Shown: piece after piece, positions 34,598 to 43,211 of the stretch
Numbering within the stretch: the stretch's first letter is position 1
Layout: each line of letters starts with the position of its first letter
Notes under the pieces: model-generated
What the model was told of the DNA's origin: nothing
The model's input: only the letters and a program-made list of their open reading frames with translations
Database searches by the model: none
Position numbers and translations under genes: made by a program
Source: Phytohabitans rumicis
GTDB taxonomy: Bacteria > Actinomycetota > Actinomycetes > Mycobacteriales > Micromonosporaceae
DNA: 64,000 nucleotides
Reading direction: 5' to 3'
NCBI RefSeq assembly: GCF_011764445.1
Contig: NZ_BLPG01000001.1
Coordinates: 6,589,001-6,653,000, forward strand

Positions 34598-37447
34598 GTG
34601 CCGGACCTTTCGTACCGGGTCCTGGGCCCGCTGGAGGTGCTGGCGGGCGGTCACATGCTGCCCCTGGGCGGGCGGATGCCGCGCATCCTCCTCGGCACGC
34701 TCCTGCTCCAGCCCGGCCGGGTGGTCTCCACCGACGTGCTCGTCGACGTCCTCTGGCCGGCCGAGCCGCCGGCGTCCGCCGTGGCCAATCTCCGCACCTA
34801 CGTGCGCGGCCTCCGCAGCCGCCTGTCCGGCGACGCCATCATGACAAAACCGCACGGGTACGCCGTACGCGTCGACCCGGATGCGCTGGATCTGACCCTG
34901 TTCGAGGACCGGGCGGCGCGGGCGCGCCAGGCATGGCAGGGCGGCGACGCGGCCGGCGCGCTGCGGCTCCTGGAGGAGGCGATCGGCCTCTGGCGCGGGC
35001 GGCTGCTGGAAGACCTGCCGGGCAGCTCTGCGTGGGAGGCGGTGGCCAGCCGGCTGACCGCGCAAAAGACGTCGCTCGTCGAGCTGGCGATGGAGATTCG
35101 CATCGGGCTGGGCCAGCCCGACGTCGCCGCTGCCGAGCTGCGCGGGCTGCTGGCGGCAGACCCGCTACACGAGGGGTTCTGGCGCCGGCTGATGCTGGCC
35201 CTGCACGCGAGCGGGCGTACGGCCGAGGCGCTGCGGGCGTACGCGGACGCGCGGCAGGTCCTGGCCGACGAGTTGGGCGTGGAGCCCGGCCCACAGCTGC
35301 GCGCGGCGTTCGACACGGTCCTCGGCGCCACCCCGCCCGCCGCCGGGCCGATCTGCCAGCTGCCGTTGAATCCGCCCGACTTCACCGGCCGGTCCGCGCT
35401 GGTCGACAGCGTGGTGGCACACCTGACCGGCGGCCCGCAGCCGGCCCTGGTCGCCATCTCGGGCGCGCCGGGCGTGGGCAAGTCCGCGCTCGCCGTCCAC
35501 GCCGGACACGCCGTGCGCGGCTCGTTTCCGGACGGCCAGCTCTACGTCGACATGCGCGGCACCACCGAGGCGCCACGCGATCCGCGCGAAGTGCTGGCCG
35601 AGCTCCTGCGCGCGCTCGGTGTGTCCAATGTGGTCATTCCCGACGGTGTCGAGGCCCGTGCCGCGCTCCTGCGGTCCCGGCTGGCCGACGCCCGCATGCT
35701 GCTGGTGCTCGACGACGTCGCGCACGCCGGGCAGGTGCGGCCCCTGCTGCCCGGCGCCGGCGCCTGCGCGGTAGTGGCGACCAGTCGCCAGCGGCTGCCG
35801 GAGCTGACCGGCGCGCTCCAGGTCAATGTGGACGTCCTGACCGAGCAGGAGGCGCAGGAGCTATTCGGGCGGGTCGCCGGCCGGCGGCGGGTGGTCGAGC
35901 AGCCGGAGAGCGCCCGGGAAATCCTGCGTGCCTGCGGGCACCTGCCGCTCGCCGTCCGGATCGCCGGTGCCAAGCTGGCCCAGCGGCCGGGCTGGTCGCT
36001 GTCCGTGCTCGCCGACCGGCTCCGCCTCGAACGGCACCGCCTCGACGAGCTGCGCGCGGGCGACCTGGCCGTACGCGCCAGCGTCGAGTTGAGCTACCGG
36101 CTACTGCCGCCAGCAGCCGCTCGCGCGTTCCGGCTGCTCGGCACGCTCGGTCCTGGCCCGGTGCCGGCGTGGGTGGTGTCCGCGCTCATCGGGTCCGACT
36201 CGGAGGACACCGTGGACGTCCTCGTGGACGCCAACCTGCTGCAGCTCGTCGGGATGGACGTCGCCGGCCAGGCCCGCTACCGGCTGCACGATCTGCTGCG
36301 CTGTTACGGGGTCGAACGCGCCGACGAGGAAGGATCGCTCGAACGGCGGGCCGCCACGGTCCGCGTACTCGATGGGTGGTTGGCTCTGGCGGCGCAGGCC
36401 CGGGACCGGATGCCGGTGCATTTCTTCGGTGCGTCCTTCGCGCCGCCGCAGGCGGCGTTCGACGGCGCGGAGCGGCTGGTGGCCGATCCGATGGCCTGGT
36501 TCGAGGCGGAGCGGGCCGCGCTGGTGTCGGCGGTTGAGTTGGCCTCACTGTCCGGCTTGGACGGTCACGCGTGGCGGATCGCAGCGGCGCTGGCGCCGTT
36601 CTTCGACCTGCGTTCGCATCGCGACGTGTGGTGGCGCACCCACCAGATTGGACTGTCGTGCGCCCGTCGGGTGGGCGACGCGCACGGCGAGGCGATCCTG
36701 CTGCGCGACATCGGGCAGCTGCATCTTTACCACGACCGGTACGACGAGGCGGCCGCCGCGTTCGACGCTTCGCGGGAGCTCTTCGTGCGGGCCGGCGACG
36801 AGGCAGGGGAGGCGCTGGCGCTGTGCGGGCAGGGCACCGTGCACCGGGTCAAGGGGCGGCATCACCGGGCACTGCGGCTGTACCGGCGCGGGCTGGACGC
36901 GTTCACGCGCGGCGGTGACCGGGCCAACCAGGCCGTGGTGTCCGGCTCGATCGGGCTGGTCCACCTGGCGCTGCGCCGGCGCGACGAGGCGCAGCGTTGG
37001 CTGACCACGGCCTACGAGATGGCCGTCGAGATCGGCGACCGGCACCGCGAGGCCAATGCGCTGCACCACCTGGCGATGCTGCGGCAGGAGTGGGGGCGGC
37101 CGGATCGCGCGCAGGTGGAGCTGGATCGGGCGCTGGCCCTGCTGGAGGAGTTGGGCGACGACGCGTGTGCGGCGTACGTGCGGCAGAGCATCGGCGAGCT
37201 GCACCTGCGGTTCGGGGATCCGCGGCGGGCCGGGGCGTTTCTGACCGACTCGCTCAGCGTGTTGCAGCGCATGGGCGACCGGCGCGCCGAGGCCACGATC
37301 GCGGCGTTGCTGGGGGAGTGGCACGACGCGGCCGGCCGCACCCGCCCGGCGCAGGAGTACCTGACGCGGGCGCTGGACACGTGGCGCGAGTTGGAGGCGC
37401 CCGGCCCGGCGGCCGCGGTCGCCGCCCGCCTGCGCGCGCTCGGCTAG
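34598..37447 (+). CDS. AfsR/SARP family transcriptional regulator with NB-ARC and TPR domains
   Basis: This 949-aa protein has an OmpR-type DNA-binding domain (about residues 1-95, YRVLGPLEVLAGG), a BTAD domain (about 100-245), an NB-ARC ATPase domain with Walker A GAPGVGKSA (residues 289-297) and Walker B-like LLVLDDVA, and C-terminal TPR repeats (about 650-930). AfsR-type SARPs activate secondary-metabolite genes by binding direct repeats of 7 bp at 11-bp spacing. I chose the GTG at 34598 because a longer frame would begin inside the terminator stem. No Shine-Dalgarno is clear, so it may be leaderless. It is a natural candidate regulator of the 24-34 kb island. Confidence 0.92.
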   Translation: MPDLSYRVLGPLEVLAGGHMLPLGGRMPRILLGTLLLQPGRVVSTDVLVDVLWPAEPPASAVANLRTYVRGLRSRLSGDAIMTKPHGYAVRVDPDALDLTLFEDRAARARQAWQGGDAAGALRLLEEAIGLWRGRLLEDLPGSSAWEAVASRLTAQKTSLVELAMEIRIGLGQPDVAAAELRGLLAADPLHEGFWRRLMLALHASGRTAEALRAYADARQVLADELGVEPGPQLRAAFDTVLGATPPAAGPICQLPLNPPDFTGRSALVDSVVAHLTGGPQPALVAISGAPGVGKSALAVHAGHAVRGSFPDGQLYVDMRGTTEAPRDPREVLAELLRALGVSNVVIPDGVEARAALLRSRLADARMLLVLDDVAHAGQVRPLLPGAGACAVVATSRQRLPELTGALQVNVDVLTEQEAQELFGRVAGRRRVVEQPESAREILRACGHLPLAVRIAGAKLAQRPGWSLSVLADRLRLERHRLDELRAGDLAVRASVELSYRLLPPAAARAFRLLGTLGPGPVPAWVVSALIGSDSEDTVDVLVDANLLQLVGMDVAGQARYRLHDLLRCYGVERADEEGSLERRAATVRVLDGWLALAAQARDRMPVHFFGASFAPPQAAFDGAERLVADPMAWFEAERAALVSAVELASLSGLDGHAWRIAAALAPFFDLRSHRDVWWRTHQIGLSCARRVGDAHGEAILLRDIGQLHLYHDRYDEAAAAFDASRELFVRAGDEAGEALALCGQGTVHRVKGRHHRALRLYRRGLDAFTRGGDRANQAVVSGSIGLVHLALRRRDEAQRWLTTAYEMAVEIGDRHREANALHHLAMLRQEWGRPDRAQVELDRALALLEELGDDACAAYVRQSIGELHLRFGDPRRAGAFLTDSLSVLQRMGDRRAEATIAALLGEWHDAAGRTRPAQEYLTRALDTWRELEAPGPAAAVAARLRALG

Positions 37448-37501
37448 TCCTTTGATCATGCGTTGTATGTGTCATGTATCGACGGCGATGAGACTGCGGG
37501 C

Positions 37502-38233
37502 ATGCGTTCGCTTGCGCCGAGGCGGTTCCTACGAGGAACCGCCGTCACCGCGACAGCGGTGACAGCCGTACTCCTGGGGACATCCGGGCCCGCCCTCGCG
37601 GCGACCGGAACCGTCAACACCGCCGGCTCAGCACTGACCGTGCGGGCCGCGCCGGGTACCTCGTACGACGCGTGGACCACGGTCGCCGACGGGGCCACCG
37701 TCACGATCGTGTGCCAGACCGAGGGCACCGCGGTCACCGGCACCTACGGCACCAGCACGGTCTGGGACATGCTGTCGAACGGCGGCTTCGTCTCCGACGC
37801 GTACGTCAACACCGGGTCGGACGGGTACGTCGAAAACGCGTGCGCCTACGTCGGCAGCCCGGCCCGGGCCAACCCGCGCGGCGCCAACGCGGCCATCTCG
37901 TGGGCGTTCGCGCGGCTCGGCTCGGCGTCGTACGAGAACCTGTGCCTCGCGTTCACCGCGCAGGCGTACGGCTGGTCGTACTCGGGATGGAACACGGCCG
38001 AGATCGGTGGAGATTGGATCCAGGCTAATGGCTACTTGCACACGAGCGGGATCCCGCCGCGTGGGGCACTGGTCTGGTACCACAACTCCGCCGGCACCGG
38101 GCATGTCGCGATCAGCCTCGGTGAGGGCAAGGTGATCGGCACCTCGGTCAACGGCGGGGTGGGCGTCGCGAGCTACACCGCACACGTCAGCTACCGCGGC
38201 TGGAGCGTGGCCCAGTACCCGGTAGCCGGCTGA
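37502..38233 (+). CDS. Secreted SH3-domain protein with CHAP/NlpC-like amidase domain
   Basis: This 243-aa protein has a signal peptide (RRFLRGTAVTATAVTAVLLG, ending PALAATG), a bacterial SH3-like domain (about residues 45-115, LTVRAAPGTSYDAWTTVADG), and a C-terminal papain-like fold with the pattern ENLCLAF for a nucleophile cysteine and GTGHVAISLG for the histidine. Such proteins cleave peptidoglycan peptides or bind cell wall. I chose the ATG at 37502 because it opens the signal peptide directly. It converges with a C40 peptidase gene across palindromic element copy 1. Confidence 0.78.
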   Translation: MRSLAPRRFLRGTAVTATAVTAVLLGTSGPALAATGTVNTAGSALTVRAAPGTSYDAWTTVADGATVTIVCQTEGTAVTGTYGTSTVWDMLSNGGFVSDAYVNTGSDGYVENACAYVGSPARANPRGANAAISWAFARLGSASYENLCLAFTAQAYGWSYSGWNTAEIGGDWIQANGYLHTSGIPPRGALVWYHNSAGTGHVAISLGEGKVIGTSVNGGVGVASYTAHVSYRGWSVAQYPVAG

Positions 38234-38244
38234 GGGCTTTTCCC

Positions 38245-38345
38245 GTCGATCAAGGCTTTTCTCGTCGATCAAGGGCAAACGGTCGTGGAATGGAGATCGA
38301 ACCACGACCGTTTGCCCTTGATCGGCGGAGAAGTCCTTGATCGAC
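38245..38345 (+). repeat. Palindromic intergenic element, copy 1
   Basis: The core is a perfect 22-bp inverted repeat (38267-38288 and 38302-38323, containing ATCAAGGGCAAACGGTCGTG) around a 13-base loop with GGAGATC. Outer arms repeat GTCGATCAAGG on the left (38245 onward) and CCTTGATCGAC on the right (to 38345), so the whole 101 bp is nearly palindromic. Three more copies lie at 46864, 47787 and 59921. Judged by its loop, this copy is in the same orientation as copy 3. It lies between two convergent genes. Confidence 0.88.
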
Positions 38346-38355
38346 GGAGAAGTCC

Positions 38356-39342
38356 TTAGCCGCGGCGGAAGCGGCGGGCGCCGCAGAGGTCGTCGCGGCG
38401 GGCGGCGGGGAGCGGCTCGTCGAGGACCTGCCAGGCGCCCTGGGAGGCGTGCAGCACCTCGTCACCGCCCAGGCAGATGGCCACGTGGTCGAAGCGGGCG
38501 GCGCCAGCGGAGGCGAAGAACAGCAGGTCGCCGGGCTCGGCGTCGGCGGGGTCGATCGGCTCGCCGAGGGCGTACTGCTCGTCGGCGTCGCGTGGCACGG
38601 TCACCCCGAACCGGCGGTAGACCAGGTGGACCAGCCCGGAGCAGTCGACCGCCAGCCCGCTCGTACCGCCCACGAAGTACGCCGTACCCAGGAGTTGGCG
38701 AGCGGCCACGATGATCTGCGTGGCCGTCGGCGGCCGGCCACCGACCGGCCGGCGCCGGGTGTGCGCGGCGGACAGCCAGCCGCGGCCGCCGCCCGGCACG
38801 GACACCTCCTGCCAGCCGGGGGTCTCGTCGAGGAGCGGCAGCACGGTCCCGAAGCTCACGTCGGGCACGGTCACCCGGCCGGCCGGGGCGTCGCGCAGGC
38901 TGGTGGTCGGGGCGACGACCACCACCGCCAGGCCGCCGGTGGCCGGTGGCGCGGGCTCGGCGAGCTGGCGTTCGGGCAGCCAGCCCGGGTAGCCGCGCGG
39001 GTCCGCGGCCGAGGGCTGCCAGGGCGCGGTCACCCGCACCCAGCCGTCGACCCGTTCGTGTACGGCCACCGGCTCGCCGAGCAGCAGCTGGCTGTTGACC
39101 CGCCCCCACAGCGCCCGGCGCTCCTCGACGTCGTGCGCACCGGCCCAGCGCCGCAGGTCAGGGTGGGTGGACACGGCAGAGGCATCGAGCGGGCGTACCG
39201 CGTCGGGGGAGGTCCAGAGGTTGGCGCCGGCGACAGCCACGGCGCGGACGTCGGTCAGCGAGGAGGCCGTGGCGTGGCCGTTGACGCGCGAGCGCGGCGA
39301 GGTGTCCAACATGTCCATGGAGTCTGGGTGGCGGACATACAC
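38356..39342 (-). CDS. C40 family NlpC/P60 peptidase with SH3-like domains
   Basis: This 328-aa protein has two SH3-like regions (about residues 30-130 and 140-200, LWTSPDAVRPLD and TSLRDAPAGRVTV) and a C-terminal NlpC/P60 domain with catalytic-type Cys in VDCSGLVHLVYRRF, His in FDHVAICLG, and a third polar residue in LHASQGAWQV. These enzymes cut gamma-D-glutamyl-diamino acid bonds in cell-wall peptides. No signal peptide is evident at the N terminus, as in related cytoplasmic recycling enzymes such as the Bacillus YkfC type. It lies just upstream of trmB on the same strand, in the order trmB then peptidase. Confidence 0.88.
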   Translation of the reverse strand: MYVRHPDSMDMLDTSPRSRVNGHATASSLTDVRAVAVAGANLWTSPDAVRPLDASAVSTHPDLRRWAGAHDVEERRALWGRVNSQLLLGEPVAVHERVDGWVRVTAPWQPSAADPRGYPGWLPERQLAEPAPPATGGLAVVVVAPTTSLRDAPAGRVTVPDVSFGTVLPLLDETPGWQEVSVPGGGRGWLSAAHTRRRPVGGRPPTATQIIVAARQLLGTAYFVGGTSGLAVDCSGLVHLVYRRFGVTVPRDADEQYALGEPIDPADAEPGDLLFFASAGAARFDHVAICLGGDEVLHASQGAWQVLDEPLPAARRDDLCGARRFRRG

Positions 39343-39368
39343 GGCGGATACATCAACGCCGGGATACC

Positions 39369-40061
39369 TCAGTGCCGGCGGCGGAACGCCAGGTCGAAGA
39401 TCTCCCGACCAGCCTCGACGCCGCGCTGCTCGAACTTGGTCAGCGGCCGGTCGGCCAGCCGCGGCGCGAAGCCGTCATGCTCGTTGACCAGCTCCGGGTC
39501 GGCGCGCAGCGTCTCGAGCATGGCCTCGGCGTACTCCGCCCAGTCGGTCGCGCACCGCAGCGCGCCGCCGGGCACCAGCCGGGACCGCAGCAGCGCGACG
39601 TGCGCCGGCTGGATCAGCCGCCGCTTGTGATGCCGGGACTTCGGCCACGGATCCGGGAAGAACGCGTGTACGGCGTCCAGGCTCGCCGCGGGCAGCATGT
39701 GCCGCAGCAGCTCCACGGCGTCGCCGAGGCCGACCCGGACGTTGGTGAGCCCGCGCTCCTCGACGACGGCCAGCAGGTTGGCGATGCCGGGGGTGTGCAC
39801 GTCGACGGCGAGGTAGTCGCGGCCCGGGTCGGCGGCGGCCATGGCAACGGTGGCCTCGCCCATCCCCGAGCCGATCTCCAGCACCAGCGGTGCCCGGCGG
39901 CCGAAGAGCGCGGCCGGGTCGAGCCGGGTGGTGGGCGACTCGGGGATGGGCACCCCGTACACGGGCCAGAGCCTGGTGAGCGCGTCGGCGTGGCGGCCGG
40001 TCATCCGGCCGCGGCGCGGGTGGAAGGTCCGGACGCGGGCCGGGTGTGCGACTGAAGTCAT
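39369..40061 (-). CDS. trmB: tRNA (guanine-N7-)-methyltransferase
   Basis: This 230-aa protein has the TrmB signature: motif I LEIGSGMGEATVAMA, the acidic beta-2 end LAVDVHTPG, the post-motif GDAVELL, and FFPDPWPKSRHHKRR, which binds the tRNA guanine. It methylates G46 in the tRNA variable loop. I chose the ATG at 40061. GGGAGG is only 2 bases before it, and the upstream frame (40721-40062) runs straight into it with no stop, so as written the two read as one fusion. See the next entry for why I think they are separate genes. Confidence 0.88.
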   Translation of the reverse strand: MTSVAHPARVRTFHPRRGRMTGRHADALTRLWPVYGVPIPESPTTRLDPAALFGRRAPLVLEIGSGMGEATVAMAAADPGRDYLAVDVHTPGIANLLAVVEERGLTNVRVGLGDAVELLRHMLPAASLDAVHAFFPDPWPKSRHHKRRLIQPAHVALLRSRLVPGGALRCATDWAEYAEAMLETLRADPELVNEHDGFAPRLADRPLTKFEQRGVEAGREIFDLAFRRRH

Positions 40062-40077
40062 GACCTCCCGAGCATAC

Positions 40078-40721
40078 TTAGCTGGCTGCCGCCGTGGCCG
40101 GGCCCACATCGCGGCGAACGCCGCCGCCTCGCCGGCCAGCCAGCGCTCCACATCGCCGGACCGGATGGCCGGGTCGGGCCGGTGCACCGTCCCGCGCCGC
40201 ACGTCGACCAGGACGGGCGTCGCGCGCGGCAACATCTGGCGCATGTGGCGGGACATCAGGTGCAGCGTCGCCACCACGGCCTCGTCGGACGGCGGCTCGG
40301 GGTCGAAGTGCAGCCGCACCGCCTCGGCGTTGCCGTCGTCGTAGCGCAGGCCGAGGTGGGGGTTGACCTTCAGGGAGAGCCCGCCGAGGACGCCGAGCGC
40401 GTCGTGGGTCTGTGCGAGCCCCACCTTGGCCGGGTCGCCGAGGGACTTCAGGTACGAGATCGCGCCGGGGACCAGCGCCTCGTAGAGCGGCCGCCAGCGG
40501 GGCCGGACGACGTCGATGACGGCGGTCAGGTGGGCGCCCTCGGTGCGGAACTGGATGTCCGCCTTGAGTGCTTTGACCAGGGAGCCGTGCGGGTTGAAGC
40601 CGGAGCCGGACTCGCGCTGGCGGCGCAGCCCGGAGACGAAGGTGGCCTTGCTTGGGCCGGTGCGCCCGACATAGCGGGTGAAGGCGAGCAGCGTGGCGTA
40701 CGGGGGTGGGGCGCCGATCAC
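40078..40721 (-). CDS. Uncharacterised protein upstream of trmB
   Basis: This protein of about 214 aa is of unknown family. It starts at a GTG (VIGAPPPYATLLAFTRYVG) with GAGGAG 6 bases upstream, in preference to the more distant ATG at 40778. It has no membrane segments. It shows a basic N-terminal half (FVSGLRRQRESGSGFNPHG) and strand-like segments such as LGLRYDDGNAEAVRLHFDP. As written it reads without a stop into TrmB. One added base near the end would give a TAA at 40078-40080, just before the trmB RBS. I favour two genes with a sequence error; a genuine fusion cannot be excluded. Confidence 0.55.
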
Positions 40722-40848
40722 AGCAATCTCCTCACTCGGCCTAGTTGTGACTAGGCGTGATCGCTTGCTTTCGTACATACATACTAATCCGCGGGTACGA
40801 CAAAGTCCGCCCCTGAACCGGTTGAGTTAGCTACATCTACATGTTTCA

Positions 40849-41946
40849 ATGCAGCACATGTTGAGAAGGTCTCTCCTGGGCGCGGCTCTTGCCGGGCTGC
40901 TCGGTGCGTTGGCGTTCGCCGTCTCCGCACCGCCGGCGGCCGCCGCGGCTCCGGTCCGCATCATGCCGCTCGGCGACTCGATCACGGGTTCACCGGGCTG
41001 CTGGCGTTCCCTGCTCTGGAACCGGCTACAGAGCACCGGGTTCACCGACGTCGACTTCGTCGGCACGCTCCCGCCGCAGGGCTGCGGGCAGGCCCACGAC
41101 GGCGACAACGAGGGGCACGGCGGCGCCCTGGTCACCGCCGTCGCCGACCAGAACCAACTCGTGGGCTGGCTGTCGGCGACCCGTCCGGACATCGTGCTGA
41201 TGCACTTCGGCACGAACGACGTGTGGAGCAATCGGGACCCGGCCACGATCCTGGCCGCGTACAGCAAGCTGGTCGACCAGATGCGGGCCAGCAACCCCGG
41301 CATGAGGGTCCTGGTCGCCAAGATCATCCCGATGAATCCGAGTTCCTGCGCCGAGTGCGCACAGCGGACGGTGGCACTCAACAACGCGATCCCCGGCTGG
41401 GCCGCCGGCAAGACCACGACCGCGTCGCCGATCACCGTGGTCGACCAGTGGACCGGATTCAGCACCGCCAGCGACACGTACGACGGGGTGCACCCCAACG
41501 CCGCGGGCGACCAGAAGATGTCGGACAAGTGGTACCCGGCGCTGACCGCCGCCCTGCGCGGGGTCACGCCCACCACGCAGCCGACCACCGCGCCACCCAC
41601 GACGACCCCGCCCACGAGCGCGCCGCCGACCACCGCGCCGCCGGGTGGCTGCGCCGCGACGTACCGGATCGTCGGGCAGTGGCAGGGCGGCTTCCAGGGC
41701 GAGGTGACCGTGCGCAACACCGGCACCGCCGCGACCCGGGGTTGGACGGTGCGCTTCACGTTCGCCAACGGCCAGCAGATCACCCAGATCTGGGGCGGCA
41801 CGCACACCCAGAGCGGCGCGAACGTGACCGTGACCAACGCCGCCTACAACGGCGCGGTCGGCCCGAGCGCCTCGGTCAACTTCGGCTTCATCGGCAGCTG
41901 GACCGGCACAAACACCGCACCCACACCAACCTGCACCGCGACCTAG
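40849..41946 (+). CDS. Secreted SGNH-type carbohydrate esterase (CE3-like) with C-terminal CBM2
   Basis: This 365-aa protein has a signal peptide (to about residue 35, ending PPAAAAAP), an SGNH hydrolase domain with block I MPLGDSITG (nucleophile Ser), HFGTNDVW, and DGVHPNAAGD with the Asp/His pair. A Thr/Pro linker (about 242-265) leads to a CBM2 cellulose-binding module (GCAATYRIVGQWQGGFQGE and GWTVRFTFANGQQI). The form fits acetyl xylan esterases of CE3, acting on plant cell-wall polysaccharide. The start is the ATG at 40849 or 40858. It is divergent from the gene at 40078-40721. Confidence 0.9.
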   Translation: MQHMLRRSLLGAALAGLLGALAFAVSAPPAAAAAPVRIMPLGDSITGSPGCWRSLLWNRLQSTGFTDVDFVGTLPPQGCGQAHDGDNEGHGGALVTAVADQNQLVGWLSATRPDIVLMHFGTNDVWSNRDPATILAAYSKLVDQMRASNPGMRVLVAKIIPMNPSSCAECAQRTVALNNAIPGWAAGKTTTASPITVVDQWTGFSTASDTYDGVHPNAAGDQKMSDKWYPALTAALRGVTPTTQPTTAPPTTTPPTSAPPTTAPPGGCAATYRIVGQWQGGFQGEVTVRNTGTAATRGWTVRFTFANGQQITQIWGGTHTQSGANVTVTNAAYNGAVGPSASVNFGFIGSWTGTNTAPTPTCTAT

Positions 41947-41953
41947 CCTGCTC

Positions 41954-42000
41954 GTGGAGCGTGCGCAGCGGCACCTTTAGGCGCGCTGTGCACGCTCCAC
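41954..42000 (+). terminator. Terminator hairpin after the CE3-CBM2 gene
   Basis: Arms 41954-41970 and 41984-42000 (GTGGAGCGTGCGCAGCG with one mismatch) form a 17-bp stem with a 13-base loop, 7 bp after the stop codon. Confidence 0.8.
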
Positions 42001-42008
42001 TTAGCACA

Positions 42009-42065
42009 CCGTGATCACGGTCGCTATCGAGCGTTAGCGCGACTTGAAGGCGGCCGTGATCACGA
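42009..42065 (+). promoter_or_regulatory. Pair of CCGTGATCACGG palindromes upstream of the sortase operon
   Basis: The self-complementary 12-mer CCGTGATCACGG occurs at 42009-42020, and again with one change (CCGTGATCACGA) at 42054-42065, ending 13 bp before the ATG at 42079. The 45-bp spacing puts both on one face of the helix every 4.3 turns or so. They may be operator sites or arms of a larger hairpin; no regulator is encoded nearby. Confidence 0.45.
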
Positions 42066-42078
42066 GGAGAATCTGGGC

Positions 42079-42560
42079 ATGGGCGGACGCGGCACCATCT
42101 GGGCGGCCCTGCTGGCCGTGGCCGCGGTGCTGTTCGTGGCGGCTCCCGCGCGGGCGGCCGCGATCTACGTCGAGCTCAGCCCCGAGACCGTGCAGGCCGG
42201 TTACCTGGTCGGCATCCGGGCCAGCTGCGACGACAACAGCCAGCCGGCCACCGTCGAGTCCGACGCGTTCGGCGAGGTCAAGGTCTATCCGCAGTTCGAG
42301 GTGCTCACCGCCGCGGTGACCGTGCCGGCCGACAAGGACGCGCGCCGGTACACCGTTCGGCTGCGGTGCGCCGGCGGGGAGACCGCGACGGCCCGGCTCA
42401 ACGTCCTGGCCAGCGGGCAGCCGAGCGAGGGCCGGCCACCGGCTTCGGTGGCATGGCCGATGACGGCTCCCGCGGCCTGCTGGTCGGCGGCGGGCTCGTC
42501 GCCATCGCGGTCGCGGCCGTACTCGGGGTGGTGACCCTGCGCCGGCGGCGGGCGGCGTGA
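42079..42560 (+). CDS. Secreted surface protein, probable sortase substrate, frame interrupted
   Basis: A signal peptide (TIWAALLAVAAVLFVAAPARA) is followed by a beta-rich domain of about 100 residues (IYVELSPETVQAGYLVGIRASC). In the frame reached by adding one G to the GGG at 42429-42431, the C terminus reads GPATGFGG, then a hydrophobic segment (LLVGGGLVAIAVAAVLGVV) and a basic tail LRRRRAA. That is the layout of a cell-wall sorting signal, with PATG in place of LPXTG. The gene overlaps the class F sortase start by four bases. The strong RBS GAGGAGA lies 8 bases before the ATG. Confidence 0.7.
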
Positions 42561-43174
42561 AGAGACCGAAGTCGCTGACCGGGCCGATCGCCATCGTGGT
42601 GGGGCTCGCCGGTGTCCTCGCGGTCGGCGCCGGGCTGAGCGAGCACGGCGGCTTGTGGGACCGGCCGGCGAGCGGGTCCAAGCCGCCGCCGCGGGAGTTT
42701 CCGGTGCTGGAGCCGAGCCAGCCGATCCGCATCGCCATCCCGTCGATCGACGTGCGCGCCCCCGTGCACGGGGTGGGGCTGGCCGACGACGGCTCGATCT
42801 CGGTGCCGTCGGTGCACCGGCACAACGAAGCCGGCTGGTTCGACCGCGGCCCCACGCCGGGCGAGTTCGGGCCGGCCATCATCGTCGGCCACGCCGACAC
42901 CAAGGATGGGCCGTCCATCTTCTACTCGCTGCCGAAGCTCAAGGCCGGCGACCGGATCGAGGTCACCCGGCGGGACCGGTCGGTGGCGATCTTCGAGGTC
43001 AACTCGGTCGAGCGCTTCGGCAAGGCCAAACTGCCCGCCGACCGGGTGTACAGCGACTACACCCGTCCCGCCCTCCGCCTGATCACCTGCGGTGGCCGGT
43101 GGGTCGGCGGGAGCATCGGGTACGCCGACAACATCGTCGCGTTCGCGTCGCTCGTGGAGACCAAAGACGCGTGA
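42557..43174 (+). CDS. Class F sortase
   Basis: This 205-aa protein has an N-terminal membrane anchor ([17 protein letters not shown]) and a sortase domain with catalytic His112 (IIVGHADT) and Cys178 (LRLITCGG). Class F sortases are the stand-alone actinobacterial group that link surface proteins to the wall. The GTG start overlaps the substrate-like gene by four bases. The region after the cysteine ([14 protein letters not shown]) has Arg181 but no arginine in the later YxDN position, so which arginine is catalytic is unclear. Confidence 0.88.
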   Translation: MKRPKSLTGPIAIVVGLAGVLAVGAGLSEHGGLWDRPASGSKPPPREFPVLEPSQPIRIAIPSIDVRAPVHGVGLADDGSISVPSVHRHNEAGWFDRGPTPGEFGPAIIVGHADTKDGPSIFYSLPKLKAGDRIEVTRRDRSVAIFEVNSVERFGKAKLPADRVYSDYTRPALRLITCGGRWVGGSIGYADNIVAFASLVETKDA

Positions 43175-43211
43175 TACATTGACGACGATCGCTCTCTGGA
43201 GGGAGCTCGTC

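Noticed and set aside
38245-38345. Copy 1 of the palindromic element as an ordinary terminator.
   Set aside because: The same arms and loop recur three more times in different contexts and orientations, including upstream of genes, which a single-gene terminator does not explain.
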